Part shown: positions 28,752 to 36,800 of the stretch, piece by piece
How the letters are laid out: the number at the start of each line of letters is the position of its first letter
How positions within the stretch are numbered: position 1 is the stretch's first letter
Assembly: GCA_035561515.1 (NCBI GenBank)
Contig: DATMXP010000022.1
Span: 1-64,000, forward strand
Length of the DNA: 64,000 nt
Direction: 5' to 3'
Origin: Terriglobales bacterium
GTDB taxonomy: Bacteria; Acidobacteriota; Terriglobia; Terriglobales; Acidobacteriaceae
Notes under the pieces: generated by a model
Told to the model about the DNA's origin: nothing
Seen by the model: only the letters and a program-made list of their open reading frames with translations
Database searches by the model: none
Translations under genes and position numbers: made by a program

Positions 28752-29744
28752 ATGGCCGAACCTAACCCCTGCATTAATGTACTGGCTATCGATGGCGGTG
28801 GAATCCGGGGAATCATCCCGGCAACCATACTGGCGGAACTCGAGAAGCGCCTGGGCAAGCCCATCCACGAGATGTTCGACCTGATCGCCGGTACTTCGAC
28901 GGGCGGCATTATCGCGGTCGCGATCGGCTCCGGCGCGAACACAGGCGAGCCGTATCACCCGGCCGACCTGGTGCGGTTGTACGTCGAGAACGGTCCGGAA
29001 ATCTTTCGCAAAAGCTGGATCACGGACGCACGAAAATGGGTCCGGCCGAAGTACTCGCCGGACGCGCTGGAAAGAATTCTGCTGAAGTTTTTCGGCGACA
29101 CTGAATTGGCGTCTGCCAGGGTGCCGCTGCTTATTGGCAGCTACGACATTGAGGGCCAGATCCCGTTCTTCTTCAAGAGCCAGCGCATTCCGAAGGATCC
29201 GAACTACAACTGGAAACTCAGGGAGGTAGCACGGGCGACGTCGGCGGCTCCAACGTTCTTCCCTCCGGTGAAACTAAGCAACGAGTACCACGAGTCGTAC
29301 ACGCTCGTGGATGGCGGAGTGTGCATCAACAACCCTGCGGTGGCGGCTTTCGCCGAGGCACATCACATTTATGGAGATGGCGATTATTTGATTGTGTCGA
29401 TCGGGACCGGCGACCGGCAGGACAACCTCAAATTTTCCGCCGTCAAAAACTGGGGAATGATGCAGTGGGCACGCCAGATCACGTCGGTCTTCATGGACAG
29501 CGTGTCGGAAACGGCGGACCAGGAACTCTACTTTCTGCTGGGCAGGGAGAGGCAGTTCCGTTTCCAGGCAAAGCTCAAAAACTCGTCGAACGAGATGGAC
29601 TGCGTTACACCGGAGAACATGCAACACCTGAAAGAAGATGCGCAGGCTTGCCTGAGCGACAACGCGAAACGGTTCGACCAGCTTTGCGAATTGTTGAAGT
29701 CGCGGCCTCGTCCGGCAACAAAGGGAAGCTTCGCTAGCGCCTAG
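28752..29744 (+). CDS. patatin-like phospholipase
   Basis: A 330-residue cytosolic patatin-family acyl hydrolase. It has the oxyanion loop GGGIRG (residues 15-20), nucleophile elbow GTSTGG with Ser49, and the catalytic-dyad Asp in DGG at residue 187. The C-terminal helical part (NMQHLKEDAQACL) resembles plant-patatin and CapV-type enzymes. A strong GAGGAGG lies just before the ATG. It hydrolyses acyl chains from membrane phospholipids or stored lipid. CapV homologues act in CBASS defence, but no cyclase or other defence gene is near, so a housekeeping lipid role is more likely. Confidence 0.9.
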   Translation: MAEPNPCINVLAIDGGGIRGIIPATILAELEKRLGKPIHEMFDLIAGTSTGGIIAVAIGSGANTGEPYHPADLVRLYVENGPEIFRKSWITDARKWVRPKYSPDALERILLKFFGDTELASARVPLLIGSYDIEGQIPFFFKSQRIPKDPNYNWKLREVARATSAAPTFFPPVKLSNEYHESYTLVDGGVCINNPAVAAFAEAHHIYGDGDYLIVSIGTGDRQDNLKFSAVKNWGMMQWARQITSVFMDSVSETADQELYFLLGRERQFRFQAKLKNSSNEMDCVTPENMQHLKEDAQACLSDNAKRFDQLCELLKSRPRPATKGSFASA

Positions 29745-30157
29745 AGCGTGTGCAGGTAGGCGACGATGGCGTCGATCTGCTGGTCGTTCAGCACGCGGTC
29801 GAAGCCGGGCATATTGGCGCGACCCATCTTGATGGTGTCTTTCACGCGGCCATCGGTGGCTGGAGTTCCGCTGGGCAGTTCGCGCCTGTTCATGATGCCC
29901 ATCAGCGGAGGCGCACCGTTGGCTCCGTTCTGATGGCAGATGCCGCAGTTCTGGTCGTAGAGTTCCTTTCCGTTGAGTGAGGCGGATTGGGAAGGAACAG
30001 AAGCGTTCGGGTCAGGTTTCTGCTGCGGACGCTGCTGTATCTCACGCTGCCGCGCCTCGGCCTCTTCCGGACTATGCCCGCCCGGATTGGTGTGGCTGGT
30101 GTTGCAACCGGTAAATGCCAGAATGCAGAAGAAAGCCGGTAAAAACAGTTTGCGCAT
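29741..30157 (-). CDS. c-type cytochrome lipoprotein
   Basis: About 138 residues. A lipoprotein signal (FLPAFFCILAFTGC) is followed by a Pro/Gln-rich linker and a class I cytochrome c domain. The haem motif is CGICH and the sixth ligand is probably Met in ANMPGF. The ATG at 30157 is preferred over the TTG at 30163. It should be an electron carrier anchored on the outer face of the inner membrane or on the outer membrane. Its stop overlaps the patatin stop by four bases in convergent orientation. It is divergent from the DUF488 gene. Confidence 0.88.
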   Translation of the reverse strand: MRKLFLPAFFCILAFTGCNTSHTNPGGHSPEEAEARQREIQQRPQQKPDPNASVPSQSASLNGKELYDQNCGICHQNGANGAPPLMGIMNRRELPSGTPATDGRVKDTIKMGRANMPGFDRVLNDQQIDAIVAYLHTL

Positions 30158-30204
30158 GCTCAAGCAGTCCTAACCGTCAAAGGAAATATAGAATACAGGA
30201 ACCG

Positions 30205-30627
30205 ATGGCGGTGTTACTCAAGCGAGTTTATGAAGCGGCTTCGTCGCGCGATGGGTTTCGCGTGCTCGTAGACCGATTGTGGCCTCGCGGGATGACCAAG
30301 GAAGCCGCGAAAGTGGATCTGTGGCTGAAAGATATCGCGCCTTCGGATGAGTTGCGCAAGTGGTACCACTCGCGTCCAACGCAGTGGCCAAAGTTCCGTG
30401 AGAGATATCTCGAGGAATTATCGGAACCAGCGGCGCTGGCGGCGGTTGAACAGTTGCACGCAATCGCGGCGAAGAAGAAAGCCATTACTCTGCTGTTTGG
30501 ATCCAAGAATCTGGAACGGAACAACGCCGTGGTCCTGAAAGAGCTGTTGGATGGAATGAAAAAACCGCCACATTCCACGGGAGGAGCGGCGGCGGCAAAA
30601 GTGGCACGGCAGGTAAGAGCAAGATGA
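30205..30627 (+). CDS. DUF488 family protein
   Basis: 140 residues of the DUF488 (YeaO-like) family. The conserved YEAASSRDGFRVLVDRLWPRGM at the N-terminus (two blocks, YEAAS and RVLVDRLWPRG), LWLKDIAPS, LRKWYHS and TLLFGSKN are family hallmarks. No biochemical function is established. The frame opens upstream at 30115, but homology starts at this ATG. TAGAAT at 30189-30194 ends ten bases before it. The stop overlaps the next gene by four bases, implying coupled expression. Confidence 0.88.
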   Translation: MAVLLKRVYEAASSRDGFRVLVDRLWPRGMTKEAAKVDLWLKDIAPSDELRKWYHSRPTQWPKFRERYLEELSEPAALAAVEQLHAIAAKKKAITLLFGSKNLERNNAVVLKELLDGMKKPPHSTGGAAAAKVARQVRAR

Positions 30628-31466
30628 TCCTTCGCCCCCTCGATCAGGACGGTGGTTACATCGAGAACGCGCAGACCGCGCAAGTGGCGCGCATGGCTGC
30701 GACTTTCCGCACGGACGACAATATGGTCCCCGCGTGGATGGTCGTTGCGCAGACCCAAGGCGCGAACGCGTCGCGGTACCTTCTCGTCGGGCAACCGGAT
30801 CACGCACTGCTAGCCGGACAACTTGCGGCAGCGTTCGAGGCGGGTTTTCTACCCGAGATTACCGAGCAGGTATCGCAGGGGATCGCGGTTCACGACAACG
30901 GCTGGGCGCAGTTTCCATTCGAGCGGGATCTTGCGATGGAACCTCCGGTGGATGCGAATGGGCGTCCAAAAAGCTTCCTGCAAGTGACTGTGCATGATTC
31001 GCTTTCAGCGTGGAGAGAGTCGATCGAAGCGGGGCGAGAGGTGGGCCCGCTGGCCGAGTACATGGTGAGCGGCCATTTCTATCGGCTCGGGAAAGTCCGA
31101 CTGCAAATGAAAGTCGATTCGCCGGAAGACACCGAGCACGTGCAACAGTTCGTCCACGAAGAAGAGAACCGGCAAAAGAAGCTCGCTTCGAAGACGTCCC
31201 TGTCGCATGAGGAGCTCGACAGGTATGTTGACCTGCTTCAGTTCTGCGACACGCTGTCGTTGTACCTATGCTGCGGGTCGACGGCGGCAACGGAATTTCC
31301 GCAGGAGTTTGGTGGACGGAAGCTGCGAATAAGGCACGAAGATGGTGTCTACGTTACTGAACCCTCCGTTTTCGGAGGCGTACCACACCGGTTCTCGATA
31401 CCGGTACGAGTTTATCCATCGAATGAAGGCGAAGGACGAACCAGGATTGGGTTCCACATAAAGTAA
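30624..31466 (+). CDS. DUF3891 family protein
   Basis: A 280-residue protein resembling the DUF3891 family. Visible conserved blocks are SRYLLVGQPDHALLAGQLA and AVHDNGWAQF, both containing His/Asp residues that could bind metal, then HFYRLGKVRL and LLQFCDTLSLYLCCG. The HD-like pattern (QPDHALLAG plus HDNGW) suggests a hydrolase fold, but this is inference. It starts inside the end of the DUF488 gene (ATGA overlap) and is convergent with dacB. Confidence 0.75.
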   Translation: MILRPLDQDGGYIENAQTAQVARMAATFRTDDNMVPAWMVVAQTQGANASRYLLVGQPDHALLAGQLAAAFEAGFLPEITEQVSQGIAVHDNGWAQFPFERDLAMEPPVDANGRPKSFLQVTVHDSLSAWRESIEAGREVGPLAEYMVSGHFYRLGKVRLQMKVDSPEDTEHVQQFVHEEENRQKKLASKTSLSHEELDRYVDLLQFCDTLSLYLCCGSTAATEFPQEFGGRKLRIRHEDGVYVTEPSVFGGVPHRFSIPVRVYPSNEGEGRTRIGFHIK

Positions 31467-31485
31467 GCAGGTTCGTCTCTGGGAC

Positions 31486-33084
31486 TTACTTCTTTCCGCC
31501 TTCTTCCACAATCGAAGTGACGATCTTGTCGATCGTTTCCAGCGCCCGCTTGCTGGGAAGATTGTGGTTGTTCACCATGATGGCGAATGCGACTTTATCG
31601 CCACTAAGGGTCGTCGCGTAACCCGACAGTGAATTGACATGGCCGAGAGAGCCGGTCTTCGCCTGTACCCGTCCTTGTGCGGACGTGCTGCGGAAGCGTT
31701 CGGAAAGCGAGCCGTCGAGTCCGGCGACAGGAAGCGTGTCCTGGAACTTTGGTCCCCACGACTGCGTGTCGGCGTACTGGAGCAAGCGTACGAGCGCATG
31801 CGGGGTAGCGAGATTCTGGCGAGAAAGGCCCGAGCCGTCGAAGAAGATGTACTCATCGGAGTGGACGCCGGCCTGGAGCAGGAATCCGCGGACCACTTCG
31901 AGACCCGCCTGGATGGTGCCACTGGCGCCCTTCTCACGACCGAGCAGCCGGAGCATCAGTTCGGCATGAAGGTTCTGCGAGACCTTGTTGATGATCTTGA
32001 GGTCCTGCATCATCGGCTGCGATTCGTAGCTGGCCAAAACGACACGGCTGTTCGGATTCGGCGGCTTGGGACGTGAATCGTTCTCGCCGCCGCCCGCAGG
32101 CGCGACAGTCGTGATACTGAACGTGGACAGCGAGGCGAGCTCGGTGTGCTTGGTGCGATTGCCGCCGTAGACCACGACGCCGCGACGCTCAAGCAAGGAG
32201 CGGAACACCTGCGCCGCAAAGGCGGCGGGGTCTTCAATCGCGAGCGCTTCGTTGGCGCCGGTATCGTCAACGGGGATGTTGCCGAACAGCGTCAACTGAT
32301 TGGATCCGGGTTCACGGGTGATGTAAATGCGGCGCGGGCCGGTGCCGGCAGGAGTCGTCATGATGCGGTTGTCGACCCGGTAGTACTCGGCGAAGGGGGC
32401 GATCTGGACGAAGGCTTTGTCGCCAGGACGATCGGCCGGATAGATGCTGACGTAGACAACGTTGTCGTTGACGGTCAGCGCGGAAACAGGCGCACCCCAT
32501 TCCCATACCATGTCGTCTTGTGCCCAGCCTTCACCGTACCGCTCGAAGGCGTAATAGCTGTCGTCGCCAACGATATCGCCGTCGATAAATTTCAAGCCAC
32601 GCGCGACAACCTGATCGGCGAGATCTTCCAGGACTTTGAGGGCAGGCTCTTTCCGTTCCGTGCGAAGGAAGTAAGGAATGGTCCGCCCGGAGATGTTGGG
32701 ATCGCCGCGTCCCACGACGAACAGGTCGCCGTTGAGGCGTCCATAGCGATCGATGCCACCATTCGTCTCGATGGTGGTGTTGAACTTGTAATCGGGACCA
32801 ATCAGCGCTAGTGCCGCGGCAGTCGTGAAGAGCTTGGTGTTGGAAGCGGGGGTGAAGAGCTTATCGGAATTGAGCGAGTAGAGGACGGTCCCCTCTTTCA
32901 GCGATACGACTTCGATACCCCAGAATCCCCGGGCGACGTCAGGCTCGGTGACCAGGCGGTCGATCTGCTGAGTAAGGATCTGGCGATTCGGTTTCGGCGG
33001 CTTGGATTTTGCGGATTCCGCAGAGACAGAAATCGACGTCAGGAGGAGGACTACTAGCGCGAGACGAATACGAGCACTGCGCAT
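31486..33084 (-). CDS. dacB: D-alanyl-D-alanine carboxypeptidase/endopeptidase (PBP4 type)
   Basis: A 532-residue class C penicillin-binding protein of the periplasm that trims or cleaves peptidoglycan cross-links. After a signal peptide (LALVVLLLTSISVSA) come the three active-site motifs: SxxK as SNTK at residues 81-84, SxN as SQN in KVSQNLHAELM, and KTG in AKTGSLGHVNS. The extra domains between SxxK and SxN are normal for DacB. TGCTAAAAT precedes the ATG by twelve bases. It is divergent from folP. Confidence 0.93.
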   Translation of the reverse strand: MRSARIRLALVVLLLTSISVSAESAKSKPPKPNRQILTQQIDRLVTEPDVARGFWGIEVVSLKEGTVLYSLNSDKLFTPASNTKLFTTAAALALIGPDYKFNTTIETNGGIDRYGRLNGDLFVVGRGDPNISGRTIPYFLRTERKEPALKVLEDLADQVVARGLKFIDGDIVGDDSYYAFERYGEGWAQDDMVWEWGAPVSALTVNDNVVYVSIYPADRPGDKAFVQIAPFAEYYRVDNRIMTTPAGTGPRRIYITREPGSNQLTLFGNIPVDDTGANEALAIEDPAAFAAQVFRSLLERRGVVVYGGNRTKHTELASLSTFSITTVAPAGGGENDSRPKPPNPNSRVVLASYESQPMMQDLKIINKVSQNLHAELMLRLLGREKGASGTIQAGLEVVRGFLLQAGVHSDEYIFFDGSGLSRQNLATPHALVRLLQYADTQSWGPKFQDTLPVAGLDGSLSERFRSTSAQGRVQAKTGSLGHVNSLSGYATTLSGDKVAFAIMVNNHNLPSKRALETIDKIVTSIVEEGGKK

Positions 33085-33172
33085 GGAAGTAGCTGAATTT
33101 TAGCATCGTTTGCAGGTGAAAGTCCGTGCTTTCGGGCAGTGTAACCTTTCGTAACAGGGGCTGTGAGGAGGG

Positions 33173-33178
33173 TACAAT
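33173..33178 (+). promoter_or_regulatory. -10-like TACAAT before folP
   Basis: TACAAT ends seven bases before the ATG at 33186. A GAGGAGG lies upstream of it (33165-33172), so if this is the real -10, the Shine-Dalgarno-like run is not in the mRNA. Confidence 0.4.
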
Positions 33179-33185
33179 CCGGGGC

Positions 33186-34082
33186 ATGCGACAGGTTTTC
33201 CAGTGGCAATTGGGCTCGCGGTCGTTGGAATTGGGACGGCGCACGCTAGTGATGGGCATCGTGAATGTGACGCCGGATTCGTTTTCCGACGGTGGGCAGT
33301 TTTTCGATCGCAACCTGGCAGTGGAGCACGGGTTGCGGCTGATGGAGGACGGCGCCGATATCCTGGACGTCGGGGGAGAATCGACCAGACCTGGAGCGGG
33401 CGTGCAGGGGTCTGAGCGAAAGCCGTCGGTGAGCGCCGGGGATGAGTTGGCGCGGGTCGTCCCGGTGATTGAGGAGTTGAAGCGACGGCGTCCGGAGTCG
33501 GTCATTTCGGTCGACACCTACAAGGCGGCAGTTGCAACGAAGGCAGTACAGGGCGGGGCGGAGATCGTGAATGACGTCAGCGGCTTTCTTTGGGATCAGG
33601 AGATGGCGGCTACCTGTGCGGGGCTTTCCTGCGGCGTGGTTCTGATGCATATGCGCGGACTACCGGAGACGTGGAGGTCGCTGCCGAGACTGGACGACCC
33701 GATCGGCCTGGTGCAGCGCGAACTGAAGGAAAGGGCCGATGCGGCTGTAGCTGCAGGTGTCGTGCGCGAGAGGATCGTGATTGATCCAGGGTTTGGCTTT
33801 GGCAAGAACTATGAAGAAAACTATCCGCTGCTGTCCGGTATGGATGAGCTGGCGGGATTGGGTTTGCCGATCATGGCAGGAACGTCGCGGAAGTCGTTCG
33901 TGGGACGCGCCATGGGAAGTGACGCTCCGCCGTCGGAGCGTTTGCATGGAAGCCTGGCGGCTATGGCGCTAAGCATCGTGAAGGGGGCGCACATCGTGAG
34001 GGTGCACGATGTGAAGCAGTCGGTGGAAGCGGCACGGGTGGTGGACGCGATTCTGCAAAACGAATTGGCTGCATCCAAATAA
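33186..34082 (+). CDS. folP: dihydropteroate synthase
   Basis: 298 residues. It condenses 6-hydroxymethyl-7,8-dihydropterin pyrophosphate with p-aminobenzoate in folate synthesis and is the sulfonamide target. Signature 1 is MGIVNVTPDSFSDGG; signature 2 is DILDVGGESTRPGA. Later blocks SVDTYKAAV, DPGFGFGK and AGTSRKSFVG are conserved. The frame opens earlier, but ATG 33186 is fixed by homology. A short insert with an EELKRRRPESV helix is present. serA follows 61 bases later. Confidence 0.96.
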   Translation: MRQVFQWQLGSRSLELGRRTLVMGIVNVTPDSFSDGGQFFDRNLAVEHGLRLMEDGADILDVGGESTRPGAGVQGSERKPSVSAGDELARVVPVIEELKRRRPESVISVDTYKAAVATKAVQGGAEIVNDVSGFLWDQEMAATCAGLSCGVVLMHMRGLPETWRSLPRLDDPIGLVQRELKERADAAVAAGVVRERIVIDPGFGFGKNYEENYPLLSGMDELAGLGLPIMAGTSRKSFVGRAMGSDAPPSERLHGSLAAMALSIVKGAHIVRVHDVKQSVEAARVVDAILQNELAASK

Positions 34083-34132
34083 TGCATGCAGCTCACGTCG
34101 GAGAACTCGCCTTTCCCGATGCGCCTCTGCTG

Positions 34133-34138
34133 TAGACT
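34133..34138 (+). promoter_or_regulatory. -10-like TAGACT before serA
   Basis: TAGACT ends five bases before the first ATG of the serA frame, which has no Shine-Dalgarno sequence. Confidence 0.4.
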
Positions 34139-34143
34139 TTTGT

Positions 34144-35397
34144 ATGGGACGAAACGGGGCATTCGTATATCCGATGAAAGCTTTATTTCTGGAAAACATA
34201 AGCGGCGTTGCAGCCGCGGCATTCAAGTCCAACGGTTTTGAAGTCGAAACGCTCACGGCTGCACTCGATGAGCAGGCACTCGCCGGTCGTGTGCGAGACG
34301 TAGTGGTGCTGGGCGTGCGCTCGAAGTCGCAGGTGACCGCACGCGTGCTTGAGGCTGCGCCTAACCTGCTTGCCGTCGGCGCGTTCTGCATTGGCACGGA
34401 CAAGATCAGCCTCCCGGCATGTAACGAACGGGGTGTGGCCGTATTCAACGATCCGCATTCGAACAGCCGGTCCGTGGCGGAACTGGCGCTGGGCGAGATC
34501 ATCATGTTGTCGAGGCGCGTGTTTGCAGCTTCGACGGAATTGCATCGGGGCAACTGGAAAAAGACGGCAGCGGGTTCACACGAAGTCCGTGGATTGACGC
34601 TGGGAATTATCGGATACGGCAAGATCGGGTCACAGCTTTCCGACTTGGCGGAAGCTCTCGGCATGAGAGTGGTGTTCACCGATGTTGCCGATGTGCTAGC
34701 CCGCGGCAATGCGAAGCGAGTGTCCCTGGAAGAATTGCTTGAGACGGCGGACATCGTGACCTTGCACGTGGACGGGCGCACGTCGAACAAGACTTACTTC
34801 GGTGCCGACAAGATCGCGATGATGAAAGAAGGCGCCAGCCTGCTGAACTTGAGTCGCGGATCGGTGGTGGACATTGAGGCGCTGGCGGCAGCGTTGAAGA
34901 GCGGGAAGCTATCCGGCGCGGCGGTTGATGTGTTTCCGCAGGAACCGGAGAACTCGCAGCCATTCAAAAGCGCGTTGCAGGAGATTCCGAACGTGATCCT
35001 GACACCGCACGTGGGTGGCTCGACGGAAGAGGCGCAGGAAAACATTGGAAGCTTCGTATCGTCGCGGCTGATCGACTATGTGCGCACCGGGAATACGACT
35101 TTAAGCGTGAACTTCCCTCACTGTCAGCTTGAGTCAGCGCCCGGCAACCACCGGCTCATGCACCTCCACACCAACATGCCGGGCATGCTGTTGCACATCA
35201 ACGAGGTGCTGGCGAAGCGGGGGATCAATATCGAACGCCAGGTGCTCGATACGCGGGGTCAACTCGGGTACGCTATCTACGACATCAATCGCGAATTCGA
35301 CCACGCGATCCTCGATGAGCTACGGCGCATTCCGAACACGGTTCGCGTGCGAATTTCTGAAACGGTGGAGCAGACGATGTCATCTGTTTCGGCATGA
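34144..35397 (+). CDS. serA: D-3-phosphoglycerate dehydrogenase
   Basis: A 417-residue NAD-dependent enzyme that oxidises 3-phosphoglycerate, the first step of serine synthesis. The NAD-binding GYGKIGSQLSDLAEALGM, the catalytic region LLNLSRGSVVD, and the VFPQEPE ... LTPHVGGSTEEAQENI segment are present. The C-terminal ~75 residues form an ACT domain (MLLHINEVLAKRGINIERQ), as in E. coli SerA, implying serine feedback. An alternative ATG lies at 34174. The first ATG is favoured by a -10-like element just upstream. The stop overlaps the DinB gene by four bases. Confidence 0.95.
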   Translation: MGRNGAFVYPMKALFLENISGVAAAAFKSNGFEVETLTAALDEQALAGRVRDVVVLGVRSKSQVTARVLEAAPNLLAVGAFCIGTDKISLPACNERGVAVFNDPHSNSRSVAELALGEIIMLSRRVFAASTELHRGNWKKTAAGSHEVRGLTLGIIGYGKIGSQLSDLAEALGMRVVFTDVADVLARGNAKRVSLEELLETADIVTLHVDGRTSNKTYFGADKIAMMKEGASLLNLSRGSVVDIEALAAALKSGKLSGAAVDVFPQEPENSQPFKSALQEIPNVILTPHVGGSTEEAQENIGSFVSSRLIDYVRTGNTTLSVNFPHCQLESAPGNHRLMHLHTNMPGMLLHINEVLAKRGINIERQVLDTRGQLGYAIYDINREFDHAILDELRRIPNTVRVRISETVEQTMSSVSA

Positions 35398-35906
35398 GCA
35401 ATCGTCCAACCGAAAAAGAATATTCCGGGTATTACGGTAAGTACGTCGCCTACGTGCCCGAAGAAGATGTGCTTGGCGCATTGGAAGCATCCGGCAAATA
35501 CACGCAGGAGTTGCTGGCGGCCTTCACAGAGCAACAGGCCGGACGGCTTCGTGGCACGACACACTGGACCTTAAAGCAAACGGTAGGCCATCTATGCGAC
35601 GGTGAACGTATCTTTGCGTATCGAGCGATGCGTATCGCACGCGGTGATAAGACGCCGCTGCCGGGATTTGAACAGGACGACTACATCGCAACAGGTAATT
35701 TCAATGAACGAACCTGGCAAAACCTGCTTGCGGAGTATGCGGCCGTGCGAACCTCCACGATCGAAATGGCGAGAGGATTTACACCGGAAATGATGCAGCA
35801 GGTCGGAACGGCGAGTGACAGTACTGTAAGTGCGAGGGCGCTGCTCTACGTCATCGTTGGCCACGAACGACGCCACGTCGAGGCACTGAAGCAGCACGCG
35901 AAGTAA
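35394..35906 (+). CDS. DinB-family protein
   Basis: 170 residues of the DinB/DUF664 four-helix bundle. The metal-binding histidines are in LKQTVGHLCDGERIF and VGHERRHVEAL. Related enzymes are thiol S-transferases or metal-dependent hydrolases; the substrate is unknown. It overlaps the end of serA (ATGA), so it is probably translated from the same mRNA. This is the second DinB-type gene in the window, after the YfiT-like one at 22210. Confidence 0.87.
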   Translation: MSNRPTEKEYSGYYGKYVAYVPEEDVLGALEASGKYTQELLAAFTEQQAGRLRGTTHWTLKQTVGHLCDGERIFAYRAMRIARGDKTPLPGFEQDDYIATGNFNERTWQNLLAEYAAVRTSTIEMARGFTPEMMQQVGTASDSTVSARALLYVIVGHERRHVEALKQHAK

Positions 35907-36719
35907 TCACTTCCACTGGTTGGCGAAATCAGCGAGCACCTGGAAATACATGGGTCCGGCAACGAACATCACGTCGTTATGCCGGGCGCGCTCGATTGGA
36001 ACGAAGCGTTTCGGTTCGTTCGCGGCGCGGAACACTTTCTCTCCATGCCAAAACGAGATCACCTCGTCATTGCGACCATGGATGATCAGCACCGGAACGT
36101 GAACTTTCCTGATGGTCCGAACGTTGTTGAACTTGTCCCATGGCAGAAGCGGAACGCGGGTAAGCACCCGGAACGCGCTGGTGAATGGCGCTTCGGCGAT
36201 CAAGGCCCGTACGGGGCGATTGGCAGCGAGATGAATGGCCGGCGCGCATCCTACTGAGCGGCCCATCGCGATTACGTGATCCGGTGAAACGCCCAGTTTG
36301 CGGGTCAGGAAGTCGTAAGCGGCTTCGGCATCTTCGTAGACTGCTTTTTCGCTGGGACGCCCGGTGCTGGTGCCATACCCGCGATAATCGTAGGCAAAGA
36401 CGGAGAAACCTGCTTCGCGAAAGAGTTGCATGAGAGGCAGATCGTCGCCGATGTCCTCGGCGTTCCCGTGCGAAAAGAGCAGTGTGAAGCGAGCCTTTGA
36501 GTTGGGCAGGTAGAGAGCTGAGATCCGTTCTCCACCGGAGATGATGTGCATGAAATGTCCGGGTTCCGGCAGGCGCGACAGGTTTGCGCTGAGGCCTTCG
36601 TCGGCGTAACTGGATGGCTGCGGCTGGAAGATTAGGCGGTCAGAGATCAGAGCCAGACCGACGAGGGCTGCGTAGAGCGTGCAGATCAAAACCAAGACCA
36701 CAGTCAGTACCCGTTTCAT
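35907..36719 (-). CDS. membrane-anchored alpha/beta hydrolase (BEM46-like)
   Basis: About 270 residues. A single N-terminal membrane segment (VLTVVLVLICTLYAALVGLAL) is followed by an alpha/beta hydrolase core: LFSHGNAEDIGDD (oxyanion region), YDYRGYGTSTG, GRSVGCAPAIHLA (nucleophile elbow, catalytic Ser), HGRNDEVI (Asp) and a late ARHNDVMF (His). This is the pattern of the Bem46/YqkD-type serine hydrolases. ATG 36719 is preferred over 36737. The substrate is unknown. It is convergent with the DinB gene and divergent from mfd. Confidence 0.87.
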   Translation of the reverse strand: MKRVLTVVLVLICTLYAALVGLALISDRLIFQPQPSSYADEGLSANLSRLPEPGHFMHIISGGERISALYLPNSKARFTLLFSHGNAEDIGDDLPLMQLFREAGFSVFAYDYRGYGTSTGRPSEKAVYEDAEAAYDFLTRKLGVSPDHVIAMGRSVGCAPAIHLAANRPVRALIAEAPFTSAFRVLTRVPLLPWDKFNNVRTIRKVHVPVLIIHGRNDEVISFWHGEKVFRAANEPKRFVPIERARHNDVMFVAGPMYFQVLADFANQWK

Positions 36720-36785
36720 TGGCGGCCATTTTGTCACGGAATGCAGACAGAGTCTGTGCTTTCCGGGACAACTCCGGAGTACTGC

Positions 36786-36791
36786 TAGAAT
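36786..36791 (+). promoter_or_regulatory. -10-like TAGAAT before mfd
   Basis: TAGAAT ends nine bases before the mfd ATG at 36801; no Shine-Dalgarno is present. Confidence 0.4.
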
Positions 36792-36800
36792 GAAAAAGCG

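Noticed and set aside
28752..29744. Patatin as part of a CBASS defence system
   Set aside because: There is no CD-NTase, TIR, ubiquitin-like or other defence gene within several kilobases.
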